Source: Calliphora vicina (Eukaryota > Arthropoda > Insecta > Diptera > Calliphoridae). Taken from it: 64,000 nt of DNA. This document shows positions 35,148 through 46,919 of the stretch, piece after piece; position 1 is the stretch's first letter, and each line of letters starts with the position of its first letter. Made by a program: the position numbers and the translations under genes. The stretch lies in the NCBI RefSeq assembly GCF_958450345.1, contig NC_088781.1:27691857-27755856 (forward strand). The letters run 5' to 3'. The notes under the pieces were generated by a model, which did not search any database, was not told the DNA's origin, and was given only the letters and a program-made list of their open reading frames with translations.

Positions 35148-35293
35148 GTTTCACAATATCGAGTGAAAAATTTCGTATGCATCCTAAGCGGAAGAAATCT
35201 GATTTTGGATTCCCTAACTTCATGTTTATGTGAACGAATCAATTTTCTTTCGCTTAGAATGCGAACGAAATCTTTCATTCGATATTGTGAAAA
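35148..35293. mobile_element. 146-bp palindromic MITE candidate
   Basis: Left arm TTTCACAATATCGAGTGAAA then ATTTCGTATGCATCCTAAGC; right arm reversed TTTTCACAATATCGAATG then AAAGATTTCGTTCGCATTCT. The arms match over about 50 bp around a centre of about 45 bp. Only one copy is seen and no target duplication is clear. Confidence 0.7.
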
Positions 35294-35559
35294 CAAGCAA
35301 TTAAAACCACTATAGAAAAAATGAAAGCACCTATTATTAAAGAAAGTAACCATTGAAAACGGTACTGTAACGACTTATTTTCTTATTTTTACATTCTTCA
35401 ACTTTTGTTTTTTATACTTTCTGTTCGTTATATTGAGCGTACAATTTTCGAAATGTTGGCTATATAAGGTTTTCAATGTTAAAAATTTGGTCGTTTGTTT
35501 GATTTTGTTTGTTTTTTCTCACCATTCGTTATATCGAGCATACAATTTTTGTTTATAAA

Positions 35560-36140
35560 AAAACAACTTTTAATAATCGGTTTTCCAGTTAACTGGATAT
35601 TTGCCTTTTTGAGAAAATCGGTTTTTCGGTTAACAAATATCGAAAAAACGGTTTAAGCGGTTAATCGACTTTGAAAGGAATTATTTTAAAAGTTTTGACA
35701 ATAAATTTGTATATGTAGAAAACTCAAAATATCCAATAGTAAAACAATTGAAAACCAAAAAGCAATTATTATATAATATCAATTTATTTATTCATTAAAT
35801 TTAAACCAAAAAATATAAATCATATTTTTTTTAATTAAATATTTGATCACTTTCAAATTTATTATCAACTTAACTTTCTGATATGAAACAGAAAATGTTC
35901 CAAGTCCCAAGAAAAACTTAAAGATGCAAACACACTTTCTCTTAGGTTTCTAATCAGATCAAATGTTTGATATAATGTGTTTACAACGAATATAAAAATT
36001 CAACAAAATATGAGATTGATTATTGATTTTCGTTGCAAATTTTAAAAACCGGTTAACCGAGTGATTAAACCGTTTAATCGCTTAACGCAAAAAACTGAAA
36101 ATTCGAAGAAAAATCTGCTTTTCGGTTAACCTATTTATAA
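35560..36140. mobile_element. possible hAT-like element with GGTTAACC-rich ends
   Basis: Both ends are rich in GGTTAACC-type motifs in opposite orientation: left AATAATCGGTTTTCCAGTTA and TTTTTCGGTTAAC, right AAACCGGTTAACCGAGTGAT and TTTTCGGTTAACC, ending ATAATCACT. Such motifs are common in the ends of insect hAT MITEs. The interior of about 350 bp is featureless. Ends and duplication are not resolved, so this is a weak call. Confidence 0.4.
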
Positions 36141-37065
36141 TCACTAACATACAATATGTATACTGTCAGCAATTCAAATATGTCGGTCAAAATGTTTGCG
36201 GTCATTAACAAACGCTAATTTATATATAACAATTAAAGCTTTATATAATGACATCAAAGTTCCAATTTTTTTTCAGAAAATTTAACATGAACAATAGTTT
36301 TGAAGTATTGTAACTTTTAAACCAATATCGAGTTTTTTAAGTTTTCTACAAAATATTGAAAATTACATCCAATATTACATGAAATATCTAAACATTATAC
36401 ATTTATTATTCTTAACGAATTCTTGGAAAAAATATAATAATTTTTTTTAGCGTATGTATTGTCAAAATTATTAAATATAAAATAAACATTTTAAATCATG
36501 CTGATATTCCCAGAAAGTTCTACGTACTGGTAACATTTAAATTTTAATTAAGTAGAAATGCATTTTTAAGAATTTGTTTAAATTTTCCAACTAAACCAAC
36601 ATAACTTTTGCGCGTAATCAGAAAAAGTTTATCAAGTTTAACATTCATCACTGGTGTGTTGTTATCCACACATACGATATGTCTGTGTATTTTACACTAG
36701 CAACAAAATCCTTTTTGTAATCGTATACAATTATTTTTTTTTGTCGCTTTCAAATTGTTCCAAATCATTTCTAAAAACATAAAAAATTTTTTGTTTTTTT
36801 TTAAGTTTTGTTTAAAACAATTAATTACATCTACTGTAACTCAATAATACTTTATTAAGGCCTTGAAATTGAGAAAAAATATTGCTCTTTATTAATAACA
36901 AATAATAATCTTTTACTTCAGTATGGTTCTGAAGGCGGAAACGGAAGTGGTATAAAGAATACAATTTGATATTACACACAGGCAGTCTTATAATTTTTAC
37001 TATGATTATTTCTAAAGGAACAGAGAAAAGGACAAAACAGCAATAAAATATATAGAATAATTTGT
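36141..37065. other. AT-rich noncoding stretch
   Basis: Nothing recognised. Confidence 0.5.
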
Positions 37066-37142
37066 ATACCCTTCATCATGAGTTTCAAGGATATAGTATA
37101 CAAGTTTGCAATTCCATATAAACATATATCCGCTAAAGGATA
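37066..37142 (+). repeat. 5-prime fragment of family A
   Basis: Begins TATACCCTTCATCATGAG then AAGTTTGCAATTCC, matching the family A start (TATACCCTTCGCCATGAG, AAGTTTGTCATTC). It stops at the TA where the Tc1-like element begins. Family A sequence resumes at about 38480, after the Tc1 element, with an internal part missing. Confidence 0.65.
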
Positions 37143-38440
37143 CACAGTGTTTGACAAAACAATGGAAACATTTCCAAATATTCCATATGTAGCCCAAAAT
37201 TTAAAATATATTTTTACAATAAAATTTTTTTTTTAATAATTTACTTGTATAGTTTTATTTACATAAATTAACTGAAAAACAAACAACATAATTAATTATA
37301 TTCTGAAAAAAGGGAACAAAATGAAAAATATGCACTATTTTGCTACTGACAAAACAATGGAAACTTATATACTTTTTCAAGAAAGAAGTGTAAAACAAAA
37401 ATAATATTTAAAATAACGATGTAAAAAGCATCCTGTTTACAGTTATTTTATTTTAAATCTCTTGTAGTTTTTCACAATTTCTTTTTCTAAGTTCTTCACA
37501 TAATTGCTTTTTTTCAAAGTTAACGAAAATGGCTAAAGCTAAGATTTGTAAAGTCTTAAAAAATAAAATAATTTACGTTTTAAAGCTGGTTTAAAACAAA
37601 AAAGTATCTGTGACAAATATTCAATAAATAAATCAGCAGTTTCAAAAATTATAAAGAAATTTCGTGAGACCGGTTCTGTAAAAACTCAACATTTAGGTGG
37701 AATACCTCGCAAGACTACTCCTAGACAAGATAATTTAATAGCGAGAGAGTTCAAGAAATTCCAAAATTAACTCCTCGAGAGGTTTTTAATAGCCTAAAAT
37801 TAGAAATCAGTACCCGAACAGTTAGTCGCAGGGCAAATGAGGCTGGTCTTGGTTGCTATCGTCCTGTGAAAAAACCACTCATTTCTCGTTTACAATTTGC
37901 CAGGGATCATTTAAACTGGTCGATACAGAAATGGAATACTGTCCTCATTTCCGACGAATCCATATACAATTTAAGAGGCAGTGATGGGGGAACATTTGTA
38001 AGATGACCAAAGGGAAAATGATTAGATCCAAAGTACACAAATAAGTTTGTCGGCGGCAATATTATGGTATGGGGATGTTTTTCAGGGCAAGTTATGGGCC
38101 CAATTCATATTATAAAAGATACCATGACAGGTATAGGATACAGAACCATATTAATCGATGTTATGCATCCATACGGTGAGGAAAATATGCCCCTAGTTTG
38201 GAGATTCCAACACGACAACGACACGAAACACACCTGTAGGGTTGTAAGCGAGTGCTTACAATCCAACGAGGTACGTGTTTTGAAGTGGCCTGCCCAATCC
38301 CCAGATCTCAATCCCATAGAAAATCTATGGGAAATTGTAAATCGAAAAAAAAGGTCCCAAAATTACACCAGGAAGGAAGATTTATTGGAGTCGGTTATAA
38401 GGAAATGGCAAAATATTTCAAAGAAGACCATTGACTCTTA
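37143..38440 (+). pseudogene. Tc1-like DD34E transposon, decayed, right end lost
   Basis: The left end reads CACAGTGTTTGACAAAACAA after a TA. The motif GACAAAACAATGGAAAC occurs at 37153 and again at 37348, the paired binding-site arrangement (IR/DR) of Tc1-like elements. The transposase begins near ATG 37529 and shows a helix-turn-helix (KQKSICDKYSINKSAVSKII), a first catalytic D in VLISDESIYNL, a second in FQHDNDTKHT and E in PAQSPDLNPIENLW, with 34 residues between the last two. The triad survives. There are at least two frameshifts (about 37585 and 37747) and two TGA stops near 38.0 kb, both where an arginine (CGA) would fit the family. No matching right inverted repeat was found: the sequence passes straight into family A. 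Confidence 0.88.
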
Positions 38441-38479
38441 AATTGGTTCAATGCATGTGTAGCAGTTATAAAAAATATC

Positions 38480-38682
38480 TAGACTTCTAAGTCATTAATA
38501 TAGACAATAATTATCGATATTTTAAAATCCATTGCAACGATATATATAAGGTTATATATAGTATGTTGTACCTGCAATGGGTAAAAATATTTTTTAACAC
38601 GAATTTTTTTTTCATCAACAAAATTTTTTGTTATAAATTTGTAGTCGGCAGAGCCGAATATAGCTCTCTTACTTGTTTCTTA
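38480..38682 (+). repeat. 3-prime part of dispersed repeat family A
   Basis: Runs from CTAAGTCATTAATATAGACA through CATTGCAACGATATATATAA to the terminal hairpin (GTCGGCAGAGCCGAAT) and ATAGCTCTCTTACTTGTTT. The 5-prime part is probably the fragment before the Tc1-like element. Confidence 0.8.
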
Positions 38683-38693
38683 AACAAATAAAT

Positions 38694-39108
38694 GTAACAA
38701 GAAACAAGTAAGAAAGTTTTGTCGGTCAAGTCCGACCATATAATACCCTACACTAAGTAAATGAGCAAAAAACATTTTTCTTTTAAAAATTCAATAATTT
38801 ATTTTTGTGAGTGATTTTCTGAAGAGTTTGTTATATGAGAGATAAGACCAAATATGTACCGCTCTTCATCTAATCAATCTAATCATGTTGGACATTGCAG
38901 CGGCAATACCAACTTTAGTTTTAGTTTGGATTAAGATTAATACTAATTGTAAATTATTCAAAAGAAAGATTCAATAAAGAAAAAGATAAAAAAAAATCTG
39001 ACTACCGACATTGTTAAGAGTTCGACGTTAGACCAATTTTTGAGCATTAAAAATTTCAGCACAAACTCATAATATCCTCCACACTATGCTGGTGTAGGGT
39101 ATAATTAG
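38694..39108 (-). repeat. dispersed repeat family B, internally deleted
   Basis: Plus strand starts GTAACAAGAAACAAGTAAGA, then the hairpin GGTCAAGTCCGACC and TAATACCCTACACTAAGTAA, and ends CACACTATGCTGGTGTAGGG then TATAA. Both family ends are present, but most of the middle is missing or diverged. It faces the adjacent family A copy tail to tail. Confidence 0.75.
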
Positions 39109-40680
39109 GATAATAAAAAATTTAAACATTTTTAAAGAATTGTTTTAAAACTATAGAAAATAACATTTAGTTGACAAAAAAACAAATTATTTATTAAATT
39201 TTTCTGCAAGTTATTGTTTAAATTTAATATCTACAAATTGACAATGAAACTTATTTTGAAAACAATATAATTAGAGGAAGTGATAATATAATTCATTGCA
39301 ATTAAATTCACTTAAATTATATGTTCTCATAGCCACAATTCAATCCTTACACATTCGTGGTTAAATAAAAATTTCTTTAGGTTCTACAGAAGTAATTTAT
39401 TTTACTTTATCGTTTTCTTGCCACTTTTATTCATCTTTTCGGAATATAAATTACTAAGAAATGAAAAAATCGAACAGAAGTACAAGGGAAGCAAAAGAAA
39501 AGAAACAAATTTTTAACATGAAAAGCCATGTCACCAACATTTTTATCGTTTTCAATTTCTTCGTTAACCACATCACGCCAACATCGTCATCATTAACAAC
39601 AATCAACTTGCTAGACCAGCAACGAGCAATCCGCAAACCATAATAGTGGCAAGACAAACACCCAGCATTTAAATGTGTGTTGTGCAGTATGAAAAGGTGT
39701 ATGTGTATGAGTGTTTTACAGCGTCATCTACAGAATTATTATTTTCAGCATCATTATAATTATTATCTTCATTATAGCTGTTGCTGCTGCCACTGCTGTT
39801 GTTGCTATTGTTTTTACAATGCGCTATAACGTGTTGTGAACATCTTTCAGTTTATACGCACATACATACATATTGTTACTACACTATTTCCGTTAGAAGG
39901 AAGCATATAGAAGCATAATCTCTTTCTCTTTCCAACATTGTCTTTTATTAAGACAATTTAGATTTAGCCTTAGTTGTATGTACTTCTGTATTCAGCACAA
40001 CACACTGCAATAATAACATTTGCTGTGTAGTCCAGTACAGTTCAGTGCAGTGCTGTGCATGCAACATCCTTCAATGTCAGTATCCGTTTTCATTTATTTT
40101 CTAGAATACTGTTGTGTTGCCAACATGTAATAACAAGAATATTTTTGTAATTTTCTGTCGCTTCCATTGGGTATGTACTTGTATGGCCGGAAGCAACAGT
40201 GCAATTGATGGGTAGTTATATGGGTCATTCTGTAGTTAAACTAGTTAAGTGTATTGCATAACCAGCGTCTTATGGTTAATGAATGAAAATTAAAAAGCTA
40301 AAAACTGAAGATCATAATAAAGCTATTTAAAAGTTGTGCAATGTAAAGGTTCATAGTTTGTTATTAAATAATGTCTATCAAAATTTAGTTGCTTTATTTT
40401 AAATCATCATCATCTTAGTGAAAATATTGCATAATTGAGCTTTCTAAATTCCTTCAGAATAGTGGTATCGGAAAATAATTTGTAAAGGAACTGGGTTAAA
40501 GAGGGAATATGTTTAAACAATTTCTGCGGGTTTTTTGTTTGGTTAGATTATTTTAAAATAAGCGAAACATTTTGAAATGACAGCTGCAGTCAAATCGATC
40601 AGGACTATATTTATACCAGCATTAAAAAATGTGGAGAATATATCGATTTTCTAAAATATCGAAATATTGGCCGCAGAACT
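39109..40680. other. noncoding stretch
   Basis: AT-rich, with a short GTTGCTGCTGCCACTGCTGT run near 39780 that would translate to a short homopolymer but sits in no credible frame. No transposon ends recognised. Confidence 0.5.
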
Positions 40681-40689
40681 GAGTCGGCA

Positions 40690-41110
40690 TAAGATTCTAA
40701 ACATGTGTCCGCCTGTCCTTCGCCTGTCTGTTGAAACACGATAGGGCCAAAACAAAACGAGATAGTTGGCTCAAATTTTCCACAAATACTCTCTGTTAAT
40801 AACATTTGTTTGGTATTTGGGCAAGATCGGTCCATGATTTCACCTAGCCCCAATACAAGTGTCCCCCGGAATACTATTTGATCAGTCATAAATATGTTTA
40901 TTCTTGTTAAAATGTTGCACAAAAGAGTTATAACCACACTGTAATTATACTGTAAATTATAGCGAAGATCGGTCAACATTTGACCCTAGTCCCCATGCAA
41001 GGTCCCCCTCATAAAATGCTTTGAACGTTCGTAAATGTCCTATAATAATAAATATCGTAATGAAATTGGACATAAACAAGTTTTATATCAACCAGTTTTC
41101 TACATAAATA
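40690..41110. repeat. dispersed repeat family C, copy 2
   Basis: Holds CGCCTGTCTGTTGAAACACG, AGATCGGTCCATGATTTCAC, GCGAAGATCGGTCAACATTT and TCGTAATGAAATTGGACATA. The order agrees with copies near 10.7 and 45.5 kb. A 122-codon minus-strand frame across it has no recognisable domain. Confidence 0.6.
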
Positions 41111-42334
41111 CGTTCCTCAAGAAGAGCTAATCCATTTGCGATTGACCAGAGGATCGCCGTCCGGCTGTAGTATACTCTTCATGCCGATGTCATCAATATT
41201 AATTTCAAAGTCTATTGAATGTTTACCAACTCTACTCCTCACCTAAACTGCTTTCCTAGTTCATACATAATTGTTATGAAAAAGCATTACTCCCTCTCTA
41301 TCCTTCCTCCAATATACAGTTTATTTGTTTGGTATTTAAAGTTTATTGCCGAAATATAACGACTCACAAATTACCAAGATATCCCTCATCGATGCAAGTA
41401 AGTCCTAAGTCGACATAAATCTTCATTTAGGAAGCTGGAACGCTAAAACCTTGCTATTAAAATCAAGAGTGATAATGGATCATACGTCGAGTTATAAATG
41501 GTACTCCACCAATTTACGATTTGAGTCAGAAATAGTAATCCTCAAGAATCATTGAGTTTTTATGGTCTCCAACAGGGTTCATCCAAACTAAAAGACATGT
41601 GAAGATACGAGAAGCAATTTTGTCGAAGGAAAAAAAAAGAAATCAAGCGATGGATCTCAAGAAATGATGACAATGAAGAGAGTTGTTAATTAACCCATAT
41701 CCACTGTAACTGTTTTTTTAATTCCAAAAAAATGCACTGCTGCTGTAACTGTTAAAACTTAGAGCTAGTCCAATCAAACAAAATAATAAAAATTCCATTT
41801 TTCAAAATTTGCCATTGCAGGCAATTTGGTTTTAAAAATTTCCCCTCAATTTAAACGTTTTAAACTATCCGTTTGAAATATCCACAACTAGTGTCCTAAA
41901 GAACCAAAATTTTCTATTTAAAATAACCACCATTGCTGCTTAAATTATTCACCTTAGTGTTTTCAATATTTTTTATAAAAAATCCATGACCCCTGACTTT
42001 AATTTGCTTTGTAAAAGACCTGCGATTGATGTTTAAAAGAAACAATATTTCAAACTTAAATTTTCTGTTTAAAAAATTTTCTTTAAAAAAGAGTCAATAT
42101 TACTATAGATCCTATCCACGATTATTGTCTTAAATTTTCATTGTGAAAGTACCAATATTGCTGTTGAACAAATAAAAATTTATTCCCAAATTTTCTTAAT
42201 AAAATGGCTGCTGGTTAAAAGAACAACGATTTAGTCTTTGAAAAATATTAATATTTGTAGTTTTCCGACTTCCGAATTCCCTAAATAACATTGATTTTCT
42301 AACCGACCATCTACTTCAAACTTCCAAACCTATC
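41111..42334. other. unassigned stretch
   Basis: Slightly less AT-rich at 41.1-41.6 kb (CGATTGACCAGAGGATCGCC then GTCCGGC) but without an assignable frame. It could hold more of a decayed retroelement upstream of the LINE fragment. Not resolved. Confidence 0.35.
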
Positions 42335-43130
42335 TATTATATTAAAGATGACAGCAATATTTGCCATTCATATTCATTCAGTTATTGTCCGAGACTGTCG
42401 GTGATTAGGGCAATGAATGCCTCCCTAAATCGGGAACTCGTGACTATCTATAAATAGGGTCGTGTGAATAGGAACGCTTTCAACACTCACAAGACTCAGT
42501 GTTGGATGTTGACACAAAATGGAACACATCTGTATTTATGGTTGGTGTAAATGTTGTGGAATCAGACGCTCTTGTTGTTCTGGGCATGTGAATACAATGT
42601 GGTGTTTGCTGGTCGAAATACATTTTTCTAGTGTCGAAATAAGTAAGTGTCTCGGCTTTTCAATCCATCTAAACATTATTAACACCACCTATATACGACC
42701 GAAAATTCAATACAACTCCCTTGTATCAGCCGGTGCTTTAAAGTTTATTTGGAGCGTACTGGAATGGTAAAGATTATTATTGGTGACAGTAGGGTATCCA
42801 ACTATATTGATTCGCTGGAGCACCGACGCAATGTAGTCTGCTTTTCATTGTTCTATCGATATTAAAATGGAATTTGTTTTGATGGAATTACGGAACTTTT
42901 TCCTGATACCCATCGATTTTTATATAGTACTCGTTTTACATCAAGAAATCCATTTTAGGTCGATCTACTAGTAGAACGCACAATACAATATAGGAAAAAT
43001 TCGATCTGTGGCAGTAATGTCCCTATGTGGAACAAATTTCCCGCTGAAATCTTTAGTGTCATTTTCAATATAGGATAGTTCAAATCGAATGTCCACAAAC
43101 ACTACTTCCTCCCTTCCTCGTATAACCTAT
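42335..43130 (+). pseudogene. non-LTR retrotransposon (LINE, jockey/CR1-like) reverse-transcriptase C-terminal fragment
   Basis: Broken frames read DDSNICHSYSF (the DD of the reverse-transcriptase active site), NASLNRELVTIYK, FNTHKTQCWMLTQNGT, CLGFSIHL and TYIRPKIQYNS. Then come SLEHRRNVVCFSLFYRY, PDTHRFLYSTRFTSRNPF and MWNKFPAEIFSVIF. Order and motifs match the palm/thumb end and the C-terminal tail of insect LINE ORF2 proteins. The 5-prime part is absent, as is usual for LINEs that stop copying early. Stops and frameshifts are numerous. The same family is seen on the minus strand at 52.5-53.4 kb. Confidence 0.8.
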
Positions 43131-43369
43131 TTGCCTAGTACCAAAACAATGCTTTGCATGAGGGCGGTCAAGGGTCATGAGGGGGGGCAGGGGTCATCCC
43201 CTGAGTGTTGGCCCAAGAATAAACTAAATATGGTTGTAATACCTTTAAAGAACAGCAATTTGTGACTTAAATTTTCTTTGGAAAAGACACGCAGTTTAAG
43301 GGAAACACGATTTAAATGTTCTTAAAAAAAACATGAATTATCTGGATCGATATTAGTTTAGATACCTAT

Positions 43370-43570
43370 ATCAAGAGGACATTTACATGGAAGGTAAAAT
43401 AATGGACCGATTTCAATAATTTTCAATAGGCTTCGTCCACATGTACCTTGAACCAAATGTATAAAATTTATAGCTGGACGGAAGGACGGATATTGTTAAA
43501 TCGGTAAACTTTATGATGGGTGTTAGACTTATATTTTAGGGAGTTACTAACGCAATATACTCTTTCTACT
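43370..43570 (-). repeat. fragment of dispersed repeat family B
   Basis: Contains AATAATGGACCGATTTCAAT, CAATAGGCTTCGTCCACATG, GGACGGAAGGACGGATATTG and TGATGGGTGTTAGACTTATA, all in family B order. Both terminal hairpins are missing or eroded. Confidence 0.65.
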
Positions 43571-44585
43571 ATATGCAAAATAGCGGGAAAGTCAACAAAA
43601 AGATTTAGTTGTTTCATAAATTAAATTCTAGTGAAACTAGTAAAACTAACAGGAAACACTCTATTACATGTTTTTGTTTGCTCTTTAAACAATTTATATT
43701 TTTTTAGGGTTTTCAGCTTCAATAGTGAATTATTGGAAATAATTTCAAGCAGTTTATATACAATATAAACATTAAATACAATATCACACATAATTAAAAC
43801 AAGCCGGATACATCTATATAAAACTTGTCACTGTTCCAATTTTTAATTTTCTATAACATTTCAGTTTTTTTCATATTTTTTTTATTTATTTTTCTTTGTT
43901 TTTCCGTTCTCATCAATTTGTTTTTCTACGTATTTGTTTTATTGTTCTGTTTAACCAAGTATAAAAAGAAGACAGACGGACAGACGGATGTGAAACTACG
44001 ACCATGTTTACTGCAGCTGTTGTTCTGGTTATTTCTACATTAATATTTGTATAATAATGAATGATTTGATGAATGACTGAACAAATGAATGCATGAACAT
44101 ACTAAGTAAAGTTGGGTAGTTGTAATGGGAATTGATTGTTTGTCGTTAACTTTTGTTTCATCATTCAGTTCATGCTCTGGAAATGCTGTGAAACTAATGC
44201 TGAGCAAATGCACAGAATATAGATGAAGCCAGCGAACATTTATTAAATTGTAATTATTGACTTTAGTTTGTATTTATGTAAGACTTTTGTTCATTTGTTT
44301 TCTTTGTTTTTTTTAATAATAATGAGTTTGATTAATATGTGAGGATTTTATTAAATTTTTGTGTTTTATGAAATGAAAAAGTTGAAATAAAGTTGGTTTT
44401 TTTAAACTTACCAGATTTATTATTTGCTAGGTAATTTCTGAAATGAGAATAAAAATATTTTGATTAGTTAGAATCTCAGTCGTTTATAATATGTTTTCCT
44501 AGATTTTACTTAAAATTGAATTTAAAAGTGTCCATCATTTTATTAAAAGGCAAAAATTTATATTCAAGTATTTATGAATAATATA
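43571..44585. other. AT-rich noncoding stretch
   Basis: A frame at 43825-44043 is almost all F, I, L and V and is low-complexity. Short GACAGACGGACAGACGGATG repeat near 43970. No gene called. Confidence 0.5.
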
Positions 44586-44589
44586 AAAT

Positions 44590-45265
44590 ATCGTGGCCTT
44601 AGCTTGGCTTTAAGAAGGCTTAGTTCAGTTTTAATTGGAGGTATTTAGAAGACTTAGTTTGGCACCAATCATAAGTCGTAATATGACTTCAATCATAGAA
44701 ATTTAGGAAGTCATAGTTTGGGAGAAATGGTAGGTCTTTAAGTAGTCTTAGTTTAGGTTTAATCGCAAATCTTTAATAACCCATATTTTGAGTTCAGTCG
44801 TAGATTTTTAATTCGTCTTCAATCGTAGATCTTTAAGAGGTCTTACTTCCTCTTCAATTGTAGGCCTAGTCTAGCTTTAATCTTACATCTTTAAGAAGTC
44901 TTACTGCCTCTTCAATCGTAGTCTTAGTTTAGCTTCAATCGAAGATCTTTAAGAAGTCTTACTTCCTCTTTAATCATAGATATTCCAAAAGTCTTATTTC
45001 GTCTTCAATCATAGATCATTAAGAAGTTTTACTGCCTTAGTTTAATCGTTAATCTTTAAGAGGCATTGTTTCGTCTTTAGTAGTAGATCTTTAAAAAGTC
45101 TTACTTCCTCTTGAATCGTAGTCTTAGTTTAGCTTCAATCGTACATATTTAAGAAGACTTATTTCGTCGTCAATCGTAGTCTTAGATTAGCTTCAACCGC
45201 AGACTTAGTTCAGCTTCAATCGTAAGTATTTAAGAAGCCTTATTTCGTCTTCAAACGTAGTCTTC
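44590..45265 (+). repeat. 35-bp tandem array, fourth block
   Basis: Diverged units such as GTCTTAGTTTAGCTTCAATC with GAAGATCTTTAAGAA, also with CTTACTTCCTCTTCAATCGT variants. Same orientation as the 16.0-17.1 kb block and about 27 kb away. Confidence 0.85.
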
Positions 45266-45539
45266 AGTTGATACTCTTGTTAGATATGCTCTTTGTAGAT
45301 CTTGTTAGATATTGCTCTTCCGGAGTATGTAGCTCATTTCTATTGATAAGCGAAGAAAAAAGTCTGAAGTGTCCTTTACTCCCAACTCATTATTCTGAAT
45401 AACTAACTTACCACATTAATCGTGTTACTCTCGGCTCGAAAAAATAGGTCCGGATTACAACTCCGAAGCAAATGGCATTCCTTGTAGTGACTTTAAGTCA
45501 GACGTCGCACAGTGGTATGGGTTCATAAATTTTTTTGCA

Positions 45540-46000
45540 AAAAGTAGAATGAGTGTTCCTATGATAATAAAATTTGGTAAACTTGGCTAGTTTCATATAG
45601 ACAAGCTAAATATTAAAAATGGTTTATATCGGATAGTCCTAAGGGGTACCTCCGATACAAGGGTCCTTCCAAAATACCGTTGTATCAGTCATAAATTCTT
45701 AAATAATGCAGCGATCTTATTTAAATTTTGCATATGTTAGTTTCAAGTGCCCAGATATTATACTACAAAGTATGAAGAAAATCGGTCCATATTTGAACCT
45801 AGTCCACATATAGGTCCCTTTCTGAAAGTAGATTTATCGTTCAAAACTCACATAAAAATAATAGTATCGTGATGAAATTCGACATAAACAATATTTATAT
45901 AAACCCAAATCTATATATTAAGTTTCATAAGGATAGGAGCATAATTGCTCCTATCCCCCATATAAAAAATAAAAGCCTAAAAGTATGCAAAAATTTTTAT
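45540..46000. repeat. dispersed repeat family C, copy 3, with a perfect hairpin
   Basis: Contains GAAAATCGGTCCATATTTGA, ACCTAGTCCACATATAGGTC, ATCGTGATGAAATTCGACAT and AAACAATATTTATATAAACC. Near its end, GGATAGGAGCA, a TAAT loop and TGCTCCTATCC (45931-45956) form a perfect 11-bp stem. Confidence 0.6.
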
Positions 46001-46333
46001 TGTAAATATGCATTGCAATTTATTGTAAATATTCATAAAAAATACGTGAGTTTTATCAAAATTTTTAAGTTTGTTCAGAATTTTCTTACATAAGATGAAA
46101 GAAAATATTCCAACCTTTCATTCAGTAGTAGTACTAACACGGAGGTAGACCGAGCTAACTTATTTTTTTTCTAATGAAAACTGCAAATGCTAAATTTTTT
46201 GGAGCCATTTTGATTTGCTCAGATCTCTTAAACTATATATGTAATTTAAATATTTTTTCTTTCCTATTAAATTTAAAATACTATATTTTAATAATAATGC
46301 TCTAAAACTATTGGCAGTTGAACCATATTTATT

Positions 46334-46483
46334 TGCCCAATTCACAATTGATGTCGTAGTGTTCTAGCATTGTATGTCATAAATATTTTTCATACTAATT
46401 TTTCGAAACAAAAACAAATCATTAATAAAAAATTTACGACATACAACGATACAATGCTACGACACCAATTGTGAATTGGGCAA
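46334..46483. mobile_element. 150-bp palindromic MITE candidate
   Basis: Left arm TTGCCCAATTCACAATTGAT then GTCGTAGTGTTCTAGCATTG; right arm reversed TTGCCCAATTCACAATTGGT then GTCGTAGCATTG. An inner pair TGTATGTCATAAAT and its reverse ATTTACGACATACA also matches. Centre is AT-rich. Single copy here; no clear target duplication. Confidence 0.75.
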
Positions 46484-46919
46484 TTGTATAAACAACTGAA
46501 ATGTAGTAAAATTTTCATCAGTTTTCATTGTATAATATTTAGATAATAATACCACTGTGCGTTGTCTCAAAGAGCACATCGAATAGAGATTATAAAAACA
46601 TGTTTCTTTGTTGTAAACTTACCAGTTATAGATTGTGATTTTCATTTCTTCATTAATAATTTGTACGAACTTCATTAAAATTTATAGATAAATAAACGAC
46701 CATGTTCGTAACCTTGCTACCGACCAGTGCTTTAATATAATGTAGTGGCTCTTCCTTAACGATACTCAACTCAAAATCGGTCACAGCATCGTTGGGATTC
46801 AGAAGAGCGGATATTCTATGTTCCCAGGTATCAGTTTAATTCTCAAATATCCAAACAAAGCTGAAAGTTAATGTCAATTACAAAAGCTATTCAATAAGTT
46901 TATGACTTTTTGAATGAAA
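46484..46919. other. noncoding stretch
   Basis: No gene or repeat recognised. Confidence 0.45.

Noticed and set aside
39770..39815. short GCTGCT-type run as a polyglutamine or polyalanine exon
   Set aside because: Too short, no splice-supported frame, surrounded by noncoding AT-rich DNA.
40611..40979. 122-codon minus-strand open frame
   Set aside because: Lies inside dispersed repeat C; no domain is recognisable.
41440..41600. retroviral-type integrase fragment (KIKSDNGSYVE-like phrase)
   Set aside because: One short match only; no other integrase motif nearby, so not supportable.
43825..44043. possible membrane protein
   Set aside because: Poly-T derived F/I/L-rich translation, not a gene.
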